Source: Dyella japonica A8 (GTDB lineage Bacteria; Pseudomonadota; Gammaproteobacteria; Xanthomonadales; Rhodanobacteraceae). From it: a stretch of 64,000 nt of DNA. The stretch covers positions 3,782,001-3,846,000 of the forward strand of contig NZ_CP008884.1 of the NCBI RefSeq assembly GCF_000725385.1. Reading direction: 5' to 3'. The position numbers and the translations under genes are program-made. The notes below the pieces were generated by a model. The model was not told the DNA's origin. It worked only from the letters and a program-made list of their open reading frames with translations, and did not search any database. Of the stretch, positions 19,641 through 28,396 are shown one piece after another (within the stretch, counting starts at the first letter, position 1; each line of letters opens with the position of its first letter).

Positions 19641-20084
19641 ATGAAAGCACGCAGCCTTGCCACCCTTGCCGCCACGGCCCTGCTGGGCGCATGCGCCACC
19701 GCACCGGGCGCCTCGCCATCGGGCGCCACAGAGATCCGTGCCGGCGTGGTCGAACAGGTCAGCAACGTGCAGATCGAAACCAACCACCACACCGGTGTGG
19801 GTGCCGTGGTGGGCGGTGCCGTCGGCTTGGGCGTGGGCAGCCTGATCGGCGCAGGCACCGGCCGCGACGTGGCCATGGTGCTGGGCACCGTGGGCGGCGC
19901 CGTCGCCGGCAACGAAGTGCAGAAACACTACGACAAGCCCGTGGCCGGCCAGCAGATCATCGTGCGCTTGAAGAACGGCGTGCTGGTGTCCGTCACCCAG
20001 CCGGCCTCCACCACGTTCCGCACGGGTGAAAAGGTATACGTCGAGGGCAACGGCGAGAATGCCCGCGTCGTGGCGCAGCCATAA
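19641..20084 (+). CDS. glycine-zipper outer-membrane lipoprotein (SlyB/PcP-like)
   Basis: A 147-residue lipoprotein starting MKARSLATLAATALLGACAT, with lipobox LGAC. The mature region has TGVGAVVGGAVGLGVGSLIG followed by TGRDVAMVLGTVGGAVAGNE, a glycine-zipper two-helix motif typical of the SlyB/17-kDa antigen family. The C-terminal part (VRLKNGVLVSVTQ ... FRTGEKVYVEG) forms a small beta domain seen in this family. It likely sits in the outer membrane and supports envelope integrity. The start at 19641 is preceded by AGGAG. Flanked by terminators on both sides, it is a single-gene unit. Confidence 0.9.
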   Translation: MKARSLATLAATALLGACATAPGASPSGATEIRAGVVEQVSNVQIETNHHTGVGAVVGGAVGLGVGSLIGAGTGRDVAMVLGTVGGAVAGNEVQKHYDKPVAGQQIIVRLKNGVLVSVTQPASTTFRTGEKVYVEGNGENARVVAQP

Positions 20085-20120
20085 CCACCCTCGGCGCACG
20101 CCGTTCACCCGCATCGACAA

Positions 20121-20146
20121 AAGGTCGCCGCAAGGCGGCCTTTTTA
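20121..20146 (+). terminator. rho-independent terminator
   Basis: Stem AAGGTCGCC/GGCGGCCTT with one G-T pair and a GCAA loop, followed by a T-run, after the glycine-zipper lipoprotein gene. Confidence 0.85.
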
Positions 20147-20213
20147 CATTGGGCGGACCGTAGTGTGGCGCCGGTGAGGCGTCGCATCGCCCCCTGCCCC
20201 CATGTGCTGACCG

Positions 20214-21539
20214 ATGCGATTCCGACTCGCCACCATCCCCGCATGCCTGTTGTCCGTGTGCGGCGTGCTGCACGCCGACGAACCCGGCCTCTTCGTGCCC
20301 CAGTGGCTGGGCGCGCAATACACCTTCGTCGACCAGCACCAGGATTCGCTGCACTCACCCTATGCCGGCCCGCTTAGCCTCCGTGCGAACGGGGACACTG
20401 AACGCTCGCACACGTTCGGCGCGTATGTCGGCGCGGCCCTGCCAGCCCACCTGCAGCTCTATCTCGACGTGGAAATGTTCAAGGGTGAAGGAGTCTCCGG
20501 CGCCACCGGCCTGGGCGGCCTCACCAATGGCGACGTCATCCGTGCCGGTGCCAACAACCTGCCCAAGACAGCCTACGTGGCACGTGCCTTCCTGCGTTGG
20601 ACGCATGCCCTTGGCGACGACACGACCCACGTTGGACGGGCGCAGGACCAGTTGCCCGCCGATGAGGCCGTAGAGCGCATCGAGGTGAAGCTGGGAAAGA
20701 TGTCGGTGACCGACGATTTCGACAAGAACCGTTACGCCGGCAGCACCCGCACCCAGTTCATGAACTGGTCGCTGTTCAACAACACCGCATGGGACTTCGC
20801 CGCCGACACGCGCGGCTACACCGATGGCGTCGTGTTGGCGCTGGTACGCAAGACCTGGAGCTTGCGGTATGGCATCTACCTCATGCCCTACGAAGCCAAT
20901 GGACAACGACTGGTCAACGCGCTGGCGCAATCCCAGAACCAGCAAGTCGAGCTGACCGTGCAGCCGCAGCAGGATGGCTGGGCCTTGCGCTTCCTCGCCT
21001 ATCGCAATACCGCCCGCATGGGCATCTATCGCGATGCGCTGGCCATCGCGCGGGAATCCGGGCAGGCACCGGACATCCACGCCGACGATGCGCCCGGTCG
21101 CCACAAATACGGTGTTGGCATCAACGGCGAATGGCCGCTGGCCGATAACGGCGACACCGGCGTCTTCATGCGCGCCGGCTGGAACGATGGCCGCACCGAG
21201 TCGTTCGTATTCACCGAAGTGGATCGCACGCTGAGCACTGGCGTGCAGCTCTCCGGCAGCCACTGGGCCCGTCCCACCGACCACTTCTCGGTGGCCATCG
21301 TGGTGAACGGCCTTTCACACGACCACCGCGACTATCTTGCTGCTGGTGGCGATGGCTTCGTGCTGGGCGATGGCGCGCTGAACTATGGTCGCGAGCAGAT
21401 CCTCGAGGCGTACTACAGCTTCACGCCCATCGAACACGTCACGCTCAGCCCGGATATCCAGCTGATCCACAACCCCGGCTACAACCGTGATCGCGGCCCC
21501 GCACGCTTTGTGGGACTGCGCGCACACCTCGAACTATAG
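20214..21539 (+). CDS. OprB-type carbohydrate porin
   Basis: A 441-residue outer-membrane porin. The first 21 residues form a signal peptide (ATIPACLLSVCGVLHA). The mature chain has the OprB pattern: QYTFVDQHQDSLHSPYAG near the N-terminus, KLGKMSVTDDFDKNRYA with FMNWSLFNNTAWDFAADTRG in the middle, and a terminal EYY-like strand set ending in LRAHLEL. OprB family porins let sugars pass the outer membrane. No sugar genes are adjacent, so the substrate is unknown. The C-terminal residue is Leu rather than the usual Phe. It follows a terminator and stands alone. Confidence 0.82.
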   Translation: MRFRLATIPACLLSVCGVLHADEPGLFVPQWLGAQYTFVDQHQDSLHSPYAGPLSLRANGDTERSHTFGAYVGAALPAHLQLYLDVEMFKGEGVSGATGLGGLTNGDVIRAGANNLPKTAYVARAFLRWTHALGDDTTHVGRAQDQLPADEAVERIEVKLGKMSVTDDFDKNRYAGSTRTQFMNWSLFNNTAWDFAADTRGYTDGVVLALVRKTWSLRYGIYLMPYEANGQRLVNALAQSQNQQVELTVQPQQDGWALRFLAYRNTARMGIYRDALAIARESGQAPDIHADDAPGRHKYGVGINGEWPLADNGDTGVFMRAGWNDGRTESFVFTEVDRTLSTGVQLSGSHWARPTDHFSVAIVVNGLSHDHRDYLAAGGDGFVLGDGALNYGREQILEAYYSFTPIEHVTLSPDIQLIHNPGYNRDRGPARFVGLRAHLEL

Positions 21540-21638
21540 AAAGGGCCGACGAAGGCCCGCGAATACTTTCGGCACATGCGCCTATGCCATGCCATGGCAC
21601 CATGACGCCAAGGACACAGCACAGCACCCGAGGAAAGG

Positions 21639-22457
21639 ATGACCTCTGCCGCACGCGCGCGCCGCATCGACGGGTATGACGCATTCCTGGCGTTGTTCGA
21701 GCCCCACGGTGGCACCCCCACCGACTACCTGGACGATCACTACCCGCGATTCAGGGCGACGCTCGAGGAGTTCAAGGCAACCTGGACCAAGCCCGGCAAG
21801 CGCGTGCTCGACGTGGGAGCGCACTGGCTGCATCAGTCCGTCATGTGGCGACAGAGCGGCTTTGAGGTCATCGCCATGGATCTACCCGGCACCCTGCAGC
21901 ACCCGAGCGTGCGCAGCCTCGCCGGGCAGATGGATATCGAATTGCTGCCCTGCCCGGACATGGAGCACGCCCACGAACTGTCCGCGTTGCCGGACGACTC
22001 GGTGGATGTCGTGCTCTTCACGGAAATCCTCGAACACATCACGTTCAATCCGGTCGGATTCTGGCGCCAGGTCCATCGGGTGCTCAAACCGGGTGGCCGC
22101 ATCCTGGTCACCACCCCCAACTACTACTCATGGAAGGGGCGTGCCTGGCAGCCGCTTCGCTTCGCCCGCGGCCTTGGCGGCGGTATTTCCGTGGACGAGG
22201 TTCTGGGCAAGCACACCTATGCCCATCACTGGCGGGAATACAGCGCCCGCGAAGTGGCGCGCTATTTCCAGCTGCTTTCGCCGGATTTCAGCACCGCCAA
22301 GCTGCGCCTGATGCACACTTACCGCCTCTCGGATGTGCCATGGAAGCGTTCGGTGCAGCGACTGCTGGACCTGTGTCCGCTGCTGCGGCCCAACATCCAC
22401 GCCGAGATCGAACTGACAGAGAAGCGCTCCGGCATCGTGGCGACGCCTTCCTGGTAA
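21639..22457 (+). CDS. SAM-dependent methyltransferase (class I)
   Basis: A 272-residue class I methyltransferase. Motif I is modified (RVLDVGAHWLHQSVMW near residue 54), then a motif II acidic residue in VIAMDLPG. VDVVLFTEILEHITFNP and the post-motif VLKPGGRILVTTPNYYSWKG follow, as in methyltransferase type 11/12 proteins that act on small molecules or glycan precursors. The substrate is unknown. AGGAAAGG precedes the start. It converges on a second, distinct methyltransferase with only 10 bp between the stop codons. Confidence 0.85.
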   Translation: MTSAARARRIDGYDAFLALFEPHGGTPTDYLDDHYPRFRATLEEFKATWTKPGKRVLDVGAHWLHQSVMWRQSGFEVIAMDLPGTLQHPSVRSLAGQMDIELLPCPDMEHAHELSALPDDSVDVVLFTEILEHITFNPVGFWRQVHRVLKPGGRILVTTPNYYSWKGRAWQPLRFARGLGGGISVDEVLGKHTYAHHWREYSAREVARYFQLLSPDFSTAKLRLMHTYRLSDVPWKRSVQRLLDLCPLLRPNIHAEIELTEKRSGIVATPSW

Positions 22458-22467
22458 ATGGTCGGCG

Positions 22468-23067
22468 CTATGGCAGCCTTTCCAGCGCTGCCACGCGGCG
22501 TTCCAGCCGCGGCCCGAGGTAGCAGTGCGAGCCGCAGGGCATCAGGCCCACCTCGTTGAATGCCTTCAGGTACCAGGACGGCGCACGCGCATGGAAGCCC
22601 TCCATGTCGCCGTCCACGCCATCCTTGCCGGTGAACACTTCGAGGAAGGCCACGCCTTCGAGCATGTCGCTGATGCCGGTGAGCCCGGCGCGGATCTCCG
22701 CCGGCTTCAGGTAATGCAGCACGTCGGTGCATACGATCACGTCGAAGCGGTGGTCAAACCGCAGGTATTCCAGCTGCCCGAAGCGGGCCAGGCCGATATT
22801 GCGGCTGCGCCCGAAGCGGGACACCGCGTATTCGCTCGCATCGAGCCCCTGATAGTGGATGCCCGGGCGCAACTTCAGCAGCGGCGCACGCCATACGCCT
22901 TCGCCGCAGCCCACGTCGAGCACGGAACGCACCGGGCGCCCGAGGTAATACTCCGCCTGCGCCAACACCATGGAAATCTTGCGGCGAAGTTCCGCCGGCG
23001 ATGCCACGGAGTGGTCCGGGTGCCGGTACCACTTGTCGAAATAGGCGCGATCGTAAACCTTGGACAC
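22468..23067 (-). CDS. SAM-dependent methyltransferase (class I), GTG start
   Basis: A 199-residue methyltransferase. Motif I is SVLDVGCGEGVWRAPLLKL near residue 47, motif II has GLDASEYAV, and motif IV is FDVIVCTDVLHYLKP. The most likely start is the GTG at 23067, which gives V/M-S-K-V-Y-D-R and follows a CGGAG ribosome-binding site; no nearby ATG fits. The substrate is unknown. It is divergent from the small conserved protein at 23173. Although it faces another methyltransferase, the two are not obviously paralogous beyond the shared fold. Confidence 0.85.
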   Translation of the reverse strand: MSKVYDRAYFDKWYRHPDHSVASPAELRRKISMVLAQAEYYLGRPVRSVLDVGCGEGVWRAPLLKLRPGIHYQGLDASEYAVSRFGRSRNIGLARFGQLEYLRFDHRFDVIVCTDVLHYLKPAEIRAGLTGISDMLEGVAFLEVFTGKDGVDGDMEGFHARAPSWYLKAFNEVGLMPCGSHCYLGPRLERRVAALERLP

Positions 23068-23172
23068 GGGCAATCTCCGGCGAATGCTGAATAGTAACCC
23101 AGCGGCGGCGATCACCTGCCCTGAACATGATTTGCCGCAGCATAGGATTGCTGGAACCTGGGAGCCGCCCCC

Positions 23173-23460
23173 ATGCCCACGATCCACATCCGCATGACCG
23201 GCACACGCGACGATGCCGACACCCTGCTCACGATCCTTCACGGCATCGATGGCATCGAGCACGTCGAGGAAATCGACGACCCGTCGCTGGACATGCGGGA
23301 TGATTCCAGCTCGTCCGAACTCATCGACGACAACAGCGCCGAACTGTTCTTCATCGAGGTGACCGCACGCGATGCGCTGCACGCGGAAGCCGTGCGCGCC
23401 GTCGCCGAAGTGGAGGCATCCGTGCTGGGTGCGCTGGTGGAATTCGCCGACGATTCCTGA
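23173..23460 (+). CDS. small acidic protein of unknown function
   Basis: A 95-residue acidic protein starting MPTIHIRMTGTRDDADTLLT. The pattern of beta strand, helix with a GIDGIEHVEEIDD loop, and a later strand ELFFIEVTARDAL suggests a ferredoxin-like alpha/beta fold with a DSSSSELIDD insert. No signal peptide, no metal motif. I do not recognise a named family. It is divergent from a methyltransferase and upstream of the lipase, but a separate promoter and hairpin lie before the lipase. Confidence 0.7.
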   Translation: MPTIHIRMTGTRDDADTLLTILHGIDGIEHVEEIDDPSLDMRDDSSSSELIDDNSAELFFIEVTARDALHAEAVRAVAEVEASVLGALVEFADDS

Positions 23461-23493
23461 CACGAATCAACAAGAGATCAACGGCACCGGAAA

Positions 23494-23524
23494 CTGACAG
23501 TCATCGTGGGATCCCCCTGATAAT
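23494..23524 (+). promoter_or_regulatory. possible lipase promoter
   Basis: CTGACA (23494-23499) and GATAAT (23519-23524) could act as -35 and -10 boxes, but the 19-bp spacer is long. This would give a leader of about 60 nt that carries the hairpin at 23547-23574. Confidence 0.35.
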
Positions 23525-23546
23525 AATGCGCCTGGCCTCGGCCTAT

Positions 23547-23574
23547 GGTTTTCGTGCGCGTGTGCGCGAAAACC
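23547..23574 (+). other. hairpin in the lipase leader
   Basis: GGTTTTCG pairs with CGAAAACC around a GC-rich inner part (8-bp outer stem, possibly two more inner pairs). It ends 10 bp before the AGGAG of the lipase gene. There is no T-run, so it is more likely an mRNA leader structure than a terminator. Confidence 0.5.
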
Positions 23575-23593
23575 TGTTCAACGAGGAGAGGCC

Positions 23594-24922
23594 ATGACCA
23601 ACAGTGACTTTCGCAATCGGTATCCCATCATCCTGGTTCACGGATTTACCGGTTGGGGCCGCGACGAGGTTCTGGGTTTCAAATACTGGGGCGGCAAAGT
23701 CGATATCGAGGCGCGCCTCAACGACCTTCATTTCCACACACGCACAGCAACAGTGGGCCCATTCTCCAGCAGTTGGGAGCGCGCGGTGGAGCTCTACTAC
23801 TACCTCGTCGGCGGCCAGGTCGACTACGGGGCAGCCCATGCCAGGAAGTACGGCGTCAAACGGTTCGGGCACACCTTTGCCGGCATCTACCCGCAAATCA
23901 GCAACACCCACAAGATCCATCTGGTTGGCCACAGCATGGGGGGACAAACCATCTGCGACTTCGAGGCCTTCCTTCGCCATGGTTCGCAGGAAGAGCGCGA
24001 CTACCACGCGGCCCATCCGGAAGAAGGGCACATCTCCGACCTGTTCCTGGGTGGCAAGCATTGGGTGCACAGCATCACCGGCCTGGCCCCGGGCTTGAAT
24101 GGCACGACGTTCCTGGATACCCACGACGGCCTGCTCAATTTCATGAGCCTCAACAAGCAGATGACCGTCTCGTTGGCCTCCCTGGTCGGGGGCGACACCC
24201 ATGACTTCGTCTATGACTACAAGCTGGACCAGTGGGGACTCAAGCGCGAAAAAGACGAGCCCTTCGTCCAGTACATGGAGCGCGTCTTCGAGAGCGAGAT
24301 CTGGAAGTCCAAAAATACGGGATATTTCGATCTCACCTCACCAGGCGCCGCGATGATCGCCCGCGACAGGCTGCGCCTGTTCCCGGAGACCTATTACTTC
24401 ACGTTCTCCGGCAATGCCACCTTCAAAGACACCAGGACCGGATGTGCACTGCCGATTCCGACGATCAATCCGGCCCTGTATCTGCCCGCCCTGATTATCG
24501 GCCGCAACCAGGGCAACCCCGAATACCCGGGTGACGAAGGCGAATGGCACGAGAGCGATGGTTGCATCTCCTGCGCCGGTACCCGTTATGTACTCGGCCA
24601 GAAACATCGGGACGCCGATCCGCACGACCTGTCGTTTCCGGCGGGCATCTGGAACGCATTCCCGACCATGAACGGCTGGGATCATGGCGACTTCATCGGC
24701 TTCAACATCGCCTACTGGCTGGGACGCAAGGACATCATGCCGTTCTACATCGACCTCGCCCGCATGCTGGCGTCGATCGAGCCGAGCGAAAACGAGGCCA
24801 CCGCCCACGCCCTCGCCGGGGTGACCACCAGCGAACCCTCCGGCCACGTCACCCACTCGAAGGCAAGCGGGATCCACGCCAAGGGATCGGCCGCCTCGAA
24901 GCACCCCAAAGGAAAGCACTGA
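23594..24922 (+). CDS. triacylglycerol lipase of the Geobacillus-type family I.5
   Basis: A 442-residue lipase that follows the thermophilic Geobacillus/Bacillus family I.5 enzymes along most of its length: IILVHGFTGWGRDEVLGFKY, GGQVDYGAAHARKYG, YDYKLDQWGLKRE. The nucleophile is in GHSMGGQT (family members usually have AHSQGG), the acid is likely Asp in ESDGCISC and the base His in WDHGDFIG. By my alignment the family zinc site (Asp61, His81, His87, Asp238 in Geobacillus numbering) is altered here to Glu, His, Val, Asp. No signal peptide is present, unlike the secreted relatives. The last 60 residues are a Lys/His/Ser-rich tail. It hydrolyses acylglycerol esters; location is uncertain. Confidence 0.88.
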   Translation: MTNSDFRNRYPIILVHGFTGWGRDEVLGFKYWGGKVDIEARLNDLHFHTRTATVGPFSSSWERAVELYYYLVGGQVDYGAAHARKYGVKRFGHTFAGIYPQISNTHKIHLVGHSMGGQTICDFEAFLRHGSQEERDYHAAHPEEGHISDLFLGGKHWVHSITGLAPGLNGTTFLDTHDGLLNFMSLNKQMTVSLASLVGGDTHDFVYDYKLDQWGLKREKDEPFVQYMERVFESEIWKSKNTGYFDLTSPGAAMIARDRLRLFPETYYFTFSGNATFKDTRTGCALPIPTINPALYLPALIIGRNQGNPEYPGDEGEWHESDGCISCAGTRYVLGQKHRDADPHDLSFPAGIWNAFPTMNGWDHGDFIGFNIAYWLGRKDIMPFYIDLARMLASIEPSENEATAHALAGVTTSEPSGHVTHSKASGIHAKGSAASKHPKGKH

Positions 24923-24930
24923 AGCCACCA

Positions 24931-24956
24931 GGATGGCGCGCCCCGACGCGCCATCC
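24931..24956 (+). terminator. hairpin after the lipase gene
   Basis: A 10-bp perfect stem GGATGGCGCG with a 6-nt loop, 9 bp after the stop codon. It lacks a T-run. Confidence 0.55.
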
Positions 24957-25098
24957 CTGCGCCAGGCTGTCGCGGCGCATGAATATCCGCCGAACCCTTT
25001 TGCGCTCCCGGACGCCGGACCGGTAAGCCGGACGTCACCTGCCACGTTGACACTCCCGAGCCACGCCGCCGTTCAACCGCTGCCAGGAGCCCGGACGC

Positions 25099-26649
25099 AT
25101 GCAGGACAGCCCGAACCATCCCACCCTTGGTGCACGTTTGCGGTTAGCTGCCGTGAGCGCCCTGCTCATACTTGGCGCCGGCTCTGCGGCGGCCCGCGAT
25201 GCCCGCCCCCTCTCCCAGGACGACGTCGACTGGCTGCGCCGGGACAGCTTCGAGCTGGATAGCGCCACCGTCGCCATGTACCGCGACCTTGGGCGCTCCC
25301 GCCTGTTCGACCGGCAGCTCGACGGTCGCATCAGCGACGACCTGCCCGCGCCGATCACCACGCTGATCAACTCCTACGAAGCGGCGAACACGCCCACCGA
25401 GCAGCTCCTGACCAACCTGCGCGACGAGCAGGACAAGATCAAGAACATGCCCGAAGGCGACGACAAGGCCGCTGCCAGAAAGGCCCAGCAGCAGCATGCC
25501 AACGACCTGCTCCAGCAGGCGCAGGAAATCGAAATGCTGCACGCCATCTACGGGCCGAACCAGCTCAAGGAGCAGATGGTGTGGTTCTGGCTCAACCACT
25601 TCAGCGTGTACGGCGCCAAGGGGCGCGTACGCTGGGTGGCCGCCGATTACGTGCAGAACACGATCCGTCCTCACGCGCTGGGCAAGTTCCGCGACCTGGT
25701 GATGGCCACGCTGGAAAGCCCGGCGATGATGGAGTTCCTGGACAACGCGCAGAACGCCAAGGGCCACGTCAACGAGAACTACGCCCGCGAGCTGATGGAG
25801 CTGCACACGCTGGGCGTCGGGTCCGGCTACACCCAGCAGGACGTGCAGCAGCTGGCGCTGATCCTCACCGGCGCAGGCGTTGCGCCGTTGCGCGATCCCG
25901 CCGCCATGCGTCCGCGCGTGGCCGAGATGGTGGTGCGTAACGGCATGTTCGAGTTCAACCCCAGGCGCCATGATTTCAGCGACAAGGTGCTGCTCGGCCA
26001 CAAGATCAAGGGCAGCGGCTTCGACGAGATCACCGAGGCCGTGGACATCATCACCAAGCAGCCGGCCTGCGCGCAGTTCGTCTCCAAAAAGCTGGCCGAG
26101 TACTTCGTGTCCGACAATCCGCCGCCCGAACTGGTGGCGAAGATGGCCCGCACCTTCCAGCGCACCGACGGCGACATCGCCGAGGTGCTGCAGACCATGT
26201 TCGACTCCAAGGAGCTGGCCGCCAGCTATGGCAAGAAGTTCAAGGACCCGATGCAGTTCGTGGTGTCCTCGGTGCGCATGGCCTACGACGGCAAGCCCAT
26301 CGCCAACGCCAAGCCCCTGCTCAACTGGCTCAACCAGCTGGGCGAACCGGTGTTCGGCCGCCTGACGCCGGACGGCTGGCCGCTGGACAGCACCGGCTGG
26401 TCCAGCTCCGGGCAGATGGCCAAGCGCTTCGAGATCGCCGGCGCCATCGGCACCGGCAACAACCGCCTGCTGACCCCGGAAGGCCAGCCCAAGATGGGTG
26501 GCGACTTCCCGATGCTGACCACGCGGCTGTACTACGACACCTTCGACGCCAAGCTCAGCGCGCCCACGCGCGATGCGCTCGCCAAGGCCACCACGCAGCA
26601 GGAATGGAATACGTTCCTGCTCTCTTCGCCCGACTTCAATTACCGCTGA
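25099..26649 (+). CDS. DUF1800 family exported protein
   Basis: A 516-residue protein with a signal peptide-like start (residues 12-32, RLAAVSALLILGAGSAAA). It carries the DUF1800 signature: MVWFWLNHFSV, ENYARELMELHTLGVGSGYT, and a C-terminal region with WPLDSTGWSSSGQMAKR. Residues about 110-150 include a charged coiled segment. The family is always paired with a DUF1501 protein, as here, 9 bp downstream. The biochemical role is not established; proposals link the pair to cell-surface or sulfatase-like processes. The start at 25099 precedes the signal; other starts are possible. Confidence 0.88.
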   Translation: MQDSPNHPTLGARLRLAAVSALLILGAGSAAARDARPLSQDDVDWLRRDSFELDSATVAMYRDLGRSRLFDRQLDGRISDDLPAPITTLINSYEAANTPTEQLLTNLRDEQDKIKNMPEGDDKAAARKAQQQHANDLLQQAQEIEMLHAIYGPNQLKEQMVWFWLNHFSVYGAKGRVRWVAADYVQNTIRPHALGKFRDLVMATLESPAMMEFLDNAQNAKGHVNENYARELMELHTLGVGSGYTQQDVQQLALILTGAGVAPLRDPAAMRPRVAEMVVRNGMFEFNPRRHDFSDKVLLGHKIKGSGFDEITEAVDIITKQPACAQFVSKKLAEYFVSDNPPPELVAKMARTFQRTDGDIAEVLQTMFDSKELAASYGKKFKDPMQFVVSSVRMAYDGKPIANAKPLLNWLNQLGEPVFGRLTPDGWPLDSTGWSSSGQMAKRFEIAGAIGTGNNRLLTPEGQPKMGGDFPMLTTRLYYDTFDAKLSAPTRDALAKATTQQEWNTFLLSSPDFNYR

Positions 26650-26658
26650 GGACCAGCC

Positions 26659-27861
26659 ATGAAACGCCGCGAATTCCTGCTCGCCGCCGCCACCGCTGCC
26701 GTGGCCGCTCCCGCGCTGTCGTTCTCAGGCAAGCTGTTCGCCGCACCGGCCAACACCCCCCGCTTCCTGCTGGTGTTCCTGCGCGGCGGCTACGACTGCA
26801 ACAACCTGCTGGTGCCCTACGGCAGCGACTTTTACTACGAGTCGCGCCCCACGCTGGCCATCGCCAAACCCGATCCGTACAACGCCAACAGCGCCATCGG
26901 GCTCGACAACAACTGGGGTCTCAACCCGGTACTGCGCGATTCCATCTACCCGCTGTGGCAGAAGCGCCAGGTGGCGTTCATTCCATTTGCCGGCACCGAC
27001 GACATGTCGCGCAGCCATTTCGAGACGCAGGACAACATCGAGTCCGGCGAATCGACCGACCAGCGCAGCAACTACCGTTCCGGTTTCATGGCGCGCCTGT
27101 CGGGCCAGATGAGCGCGGTGCCATCCATCGCCTTCACCGATGCGCTGCCGCTTTCCTTCCAGGGCAGCGGCCACGACATTCCCAACATCTCGTTGCGCGG
27201 CAATCCCAAGCCGGTATACGACGAACGTCAGGCCAGCATCCTCGCCGGCATGTACCGCGATACTTCGCTCGCCTCGGCCGCGGCCGACGGCCTGGAACTG
27301 CGCCAGACGGTGTCGAAGGAGCTGCAGGAAGAAATGATGAAGGCGAATCGCGGCGCGCCGAATGCCAAGAACTTCGCCGACGAAACGCAGCGCATCGCCA
27401 CCATGATGCGCGACCAGTATCGCCTCGGCTTCGTCGATGTCGGCGGCTGGGATACGCACGTCAACCAGGGCAGCACCACCGGTCAGCTCGCCAACAACCT
27501 GAGCAACCTCGGCAAGGGCCTGGCCGCCTACGCGGATGCCCTGGGCGACGAGTGGAACAACACCGTGGTGGTCGTGGTGTCCGAGTTCGGCCGCACCTTC
27601 CGCGAGAACGGCAACAAGGGCACCGACCACGGTCACGGCACGGTGTACTGGGTACTGGGTGGCAAAGTGAACGGCGGACGCATCGCCGGCCAGCAGGTGG
27701 CGGTCAATGCACAGAGCCTGCTGCAGAACCGCGACTACCCGGTGCTCAACAACTACCGCGACGTGCTGGGTGGCTTGCTGGGCCGCATGTGGGGGCTGTC
27801 GGGCAGCCAGCTGCAGTCGGTGTTCCCGGGTGCACACCCGAGGGATCTGCAGCTCGTGTAA
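26659..27861 (+). CDS. DUF1501 family exported protein (Tat-type signal)
   Basis: A 400-residue protein starting MKRREFLLAAATAAVAAPAL, a twin-arginine-like signal. The DUF1501 fold belongs to the alkaline-phosphatase/sulfatase superfamily. Conserved parts are FLLVFLRGGYDCNNLLVP, MSRSHFETQDNIESG, the metal-type motif VDVGGWDTHVNQG, and VVVVVSEFGRT followed by GTDHGHGTVYWVLGG. Metal-binding Asp and His residues therefore appear intact. It forms an operon with the DUF1800 gene (9-bp gap). Substrate and role are unknown. Confidence 0.9.
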   Translation: MKRREFLLAAATAAVAAPALSFSGKLFAAPANTPRFLLVFLRGGYDCNNLLVPYGSDFYYESRPTLAIAKPDPYNANSAIGLDNNWGLNPVLRDSIYPLWQKRQVAFIPFAGTDDMSRSHFETQDNIESGESTDQRSNYRSGFMARLSGQMSAVPSIAFTDALPLSFQGSGHDIPNISLRGNPKPVYDERQASILAGMYRDTSLASAAADGLELRQTVSKELQEEMMKANRGAPNAKNFADETQRIATMMRDQYRLGFVDVGGWDTHVNQGSTTGQLANNLSNLGKGLAAYADALGDEWNNTVVVVVSEFGRTFRENGNKGTDHGHGTVYWVLGGKVNGGRIAGQQVAVNAQSLLQNRDYPVLNNYRDVLGGLLGRMWGLSGSQLQSVFPGAHPRDLQLV

Positions 27862-27869
27862 GCAGGAGC

Positions 27870-27930
27870 GTCGCGCACAGGGTGCGCTCCCACAACGAAA
27901 GCATCCTGTGGGAGCGCACCCTGTGCGCGA
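27870..27930. repeat. inverted pair of GTGGGAGCGCACCCTGTGCGCG repeat
   Basis: Two copies in opposite orientation (27870-27893 and 27907-27930) with a 13-bp spacer, able to form one long hairpin. They sit between the convergent DUF1501 and DUF1579-like genes, where they could serve as the shared transcription stop. Confidence 0.92.
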
Positions 27931-27943
27931 TGCTCTCCGCCAC

Positions 27944-28396
27944 TTAAGCGAGGCGCCGATAGGTGCCCGTCATCACCGGCTCCCAGCTCACCCCGCCGTC
28001 AAACGAACTCTCCAGCTTCAACGTATACGCGCCATCGCCTTCGAACACATAGGCGTGACGCGTCTGGCCTCGCGGCGAGCTGCGCACGAACGTCAGTCGC
28101 TCGCCGTTCCACAGGCCCGGCGCTGGCGTACCGGGCACGAAGCCATAGCTGTCGAACCAGTACAGGCTGTACTGGTCATGCTCGGGTTCGCCCACGAACA
28201 CCGCATGCGCCTGCAACGAGGTCTTGCCGTCACGCTCTTCCCGGTAATCCTGCACCAGGATGCGCCCGTTGAGCTGCAAGGATGCCGTCACACGGCTGGT
28301 GGCCGGGCCACCCTGTCCCCAGCGCGTCGTCGCGATGGTTTCCTCGCCCTGCCATTCGCCCGCCAAGCGGGCCAGCATGTTCGAGGACACGGTCAA
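27944..28396 (-). CDS. DUF1579-like small protein
   Basis: A 150-residue soluble protein starting MTVSSNMLARLAGEWQGEET. The opening LAGEWQGEE and the strand-rich body (NGRILVQDYREERDGKTSLQ; YSLYWFDSYG; LTFVRSSPRGQTRHAYVFEG) resemble DUF1579 proteins, thought to form a lipocalin-like beta-barrel. No ligand is known. The start overlaps the stop of the membrane protein gene by 4 bp (ATGA), so it is the last gene of the padR operon. Confidence 0.82.
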   Translation of the reverse strand: MTVSSNMLARLAGEWQGEETIATTRWGQGGPATSRVTASLQLNGRILVQDYREERDGKTSLQAHAVFVGEPEHDQYSLYWFDSYGFVPGTPAPGLWNGERLTFVRSSPRGQTRHAYVFEGDGAYTLKLESSFDGGVSWEPVMTGTYRRLA

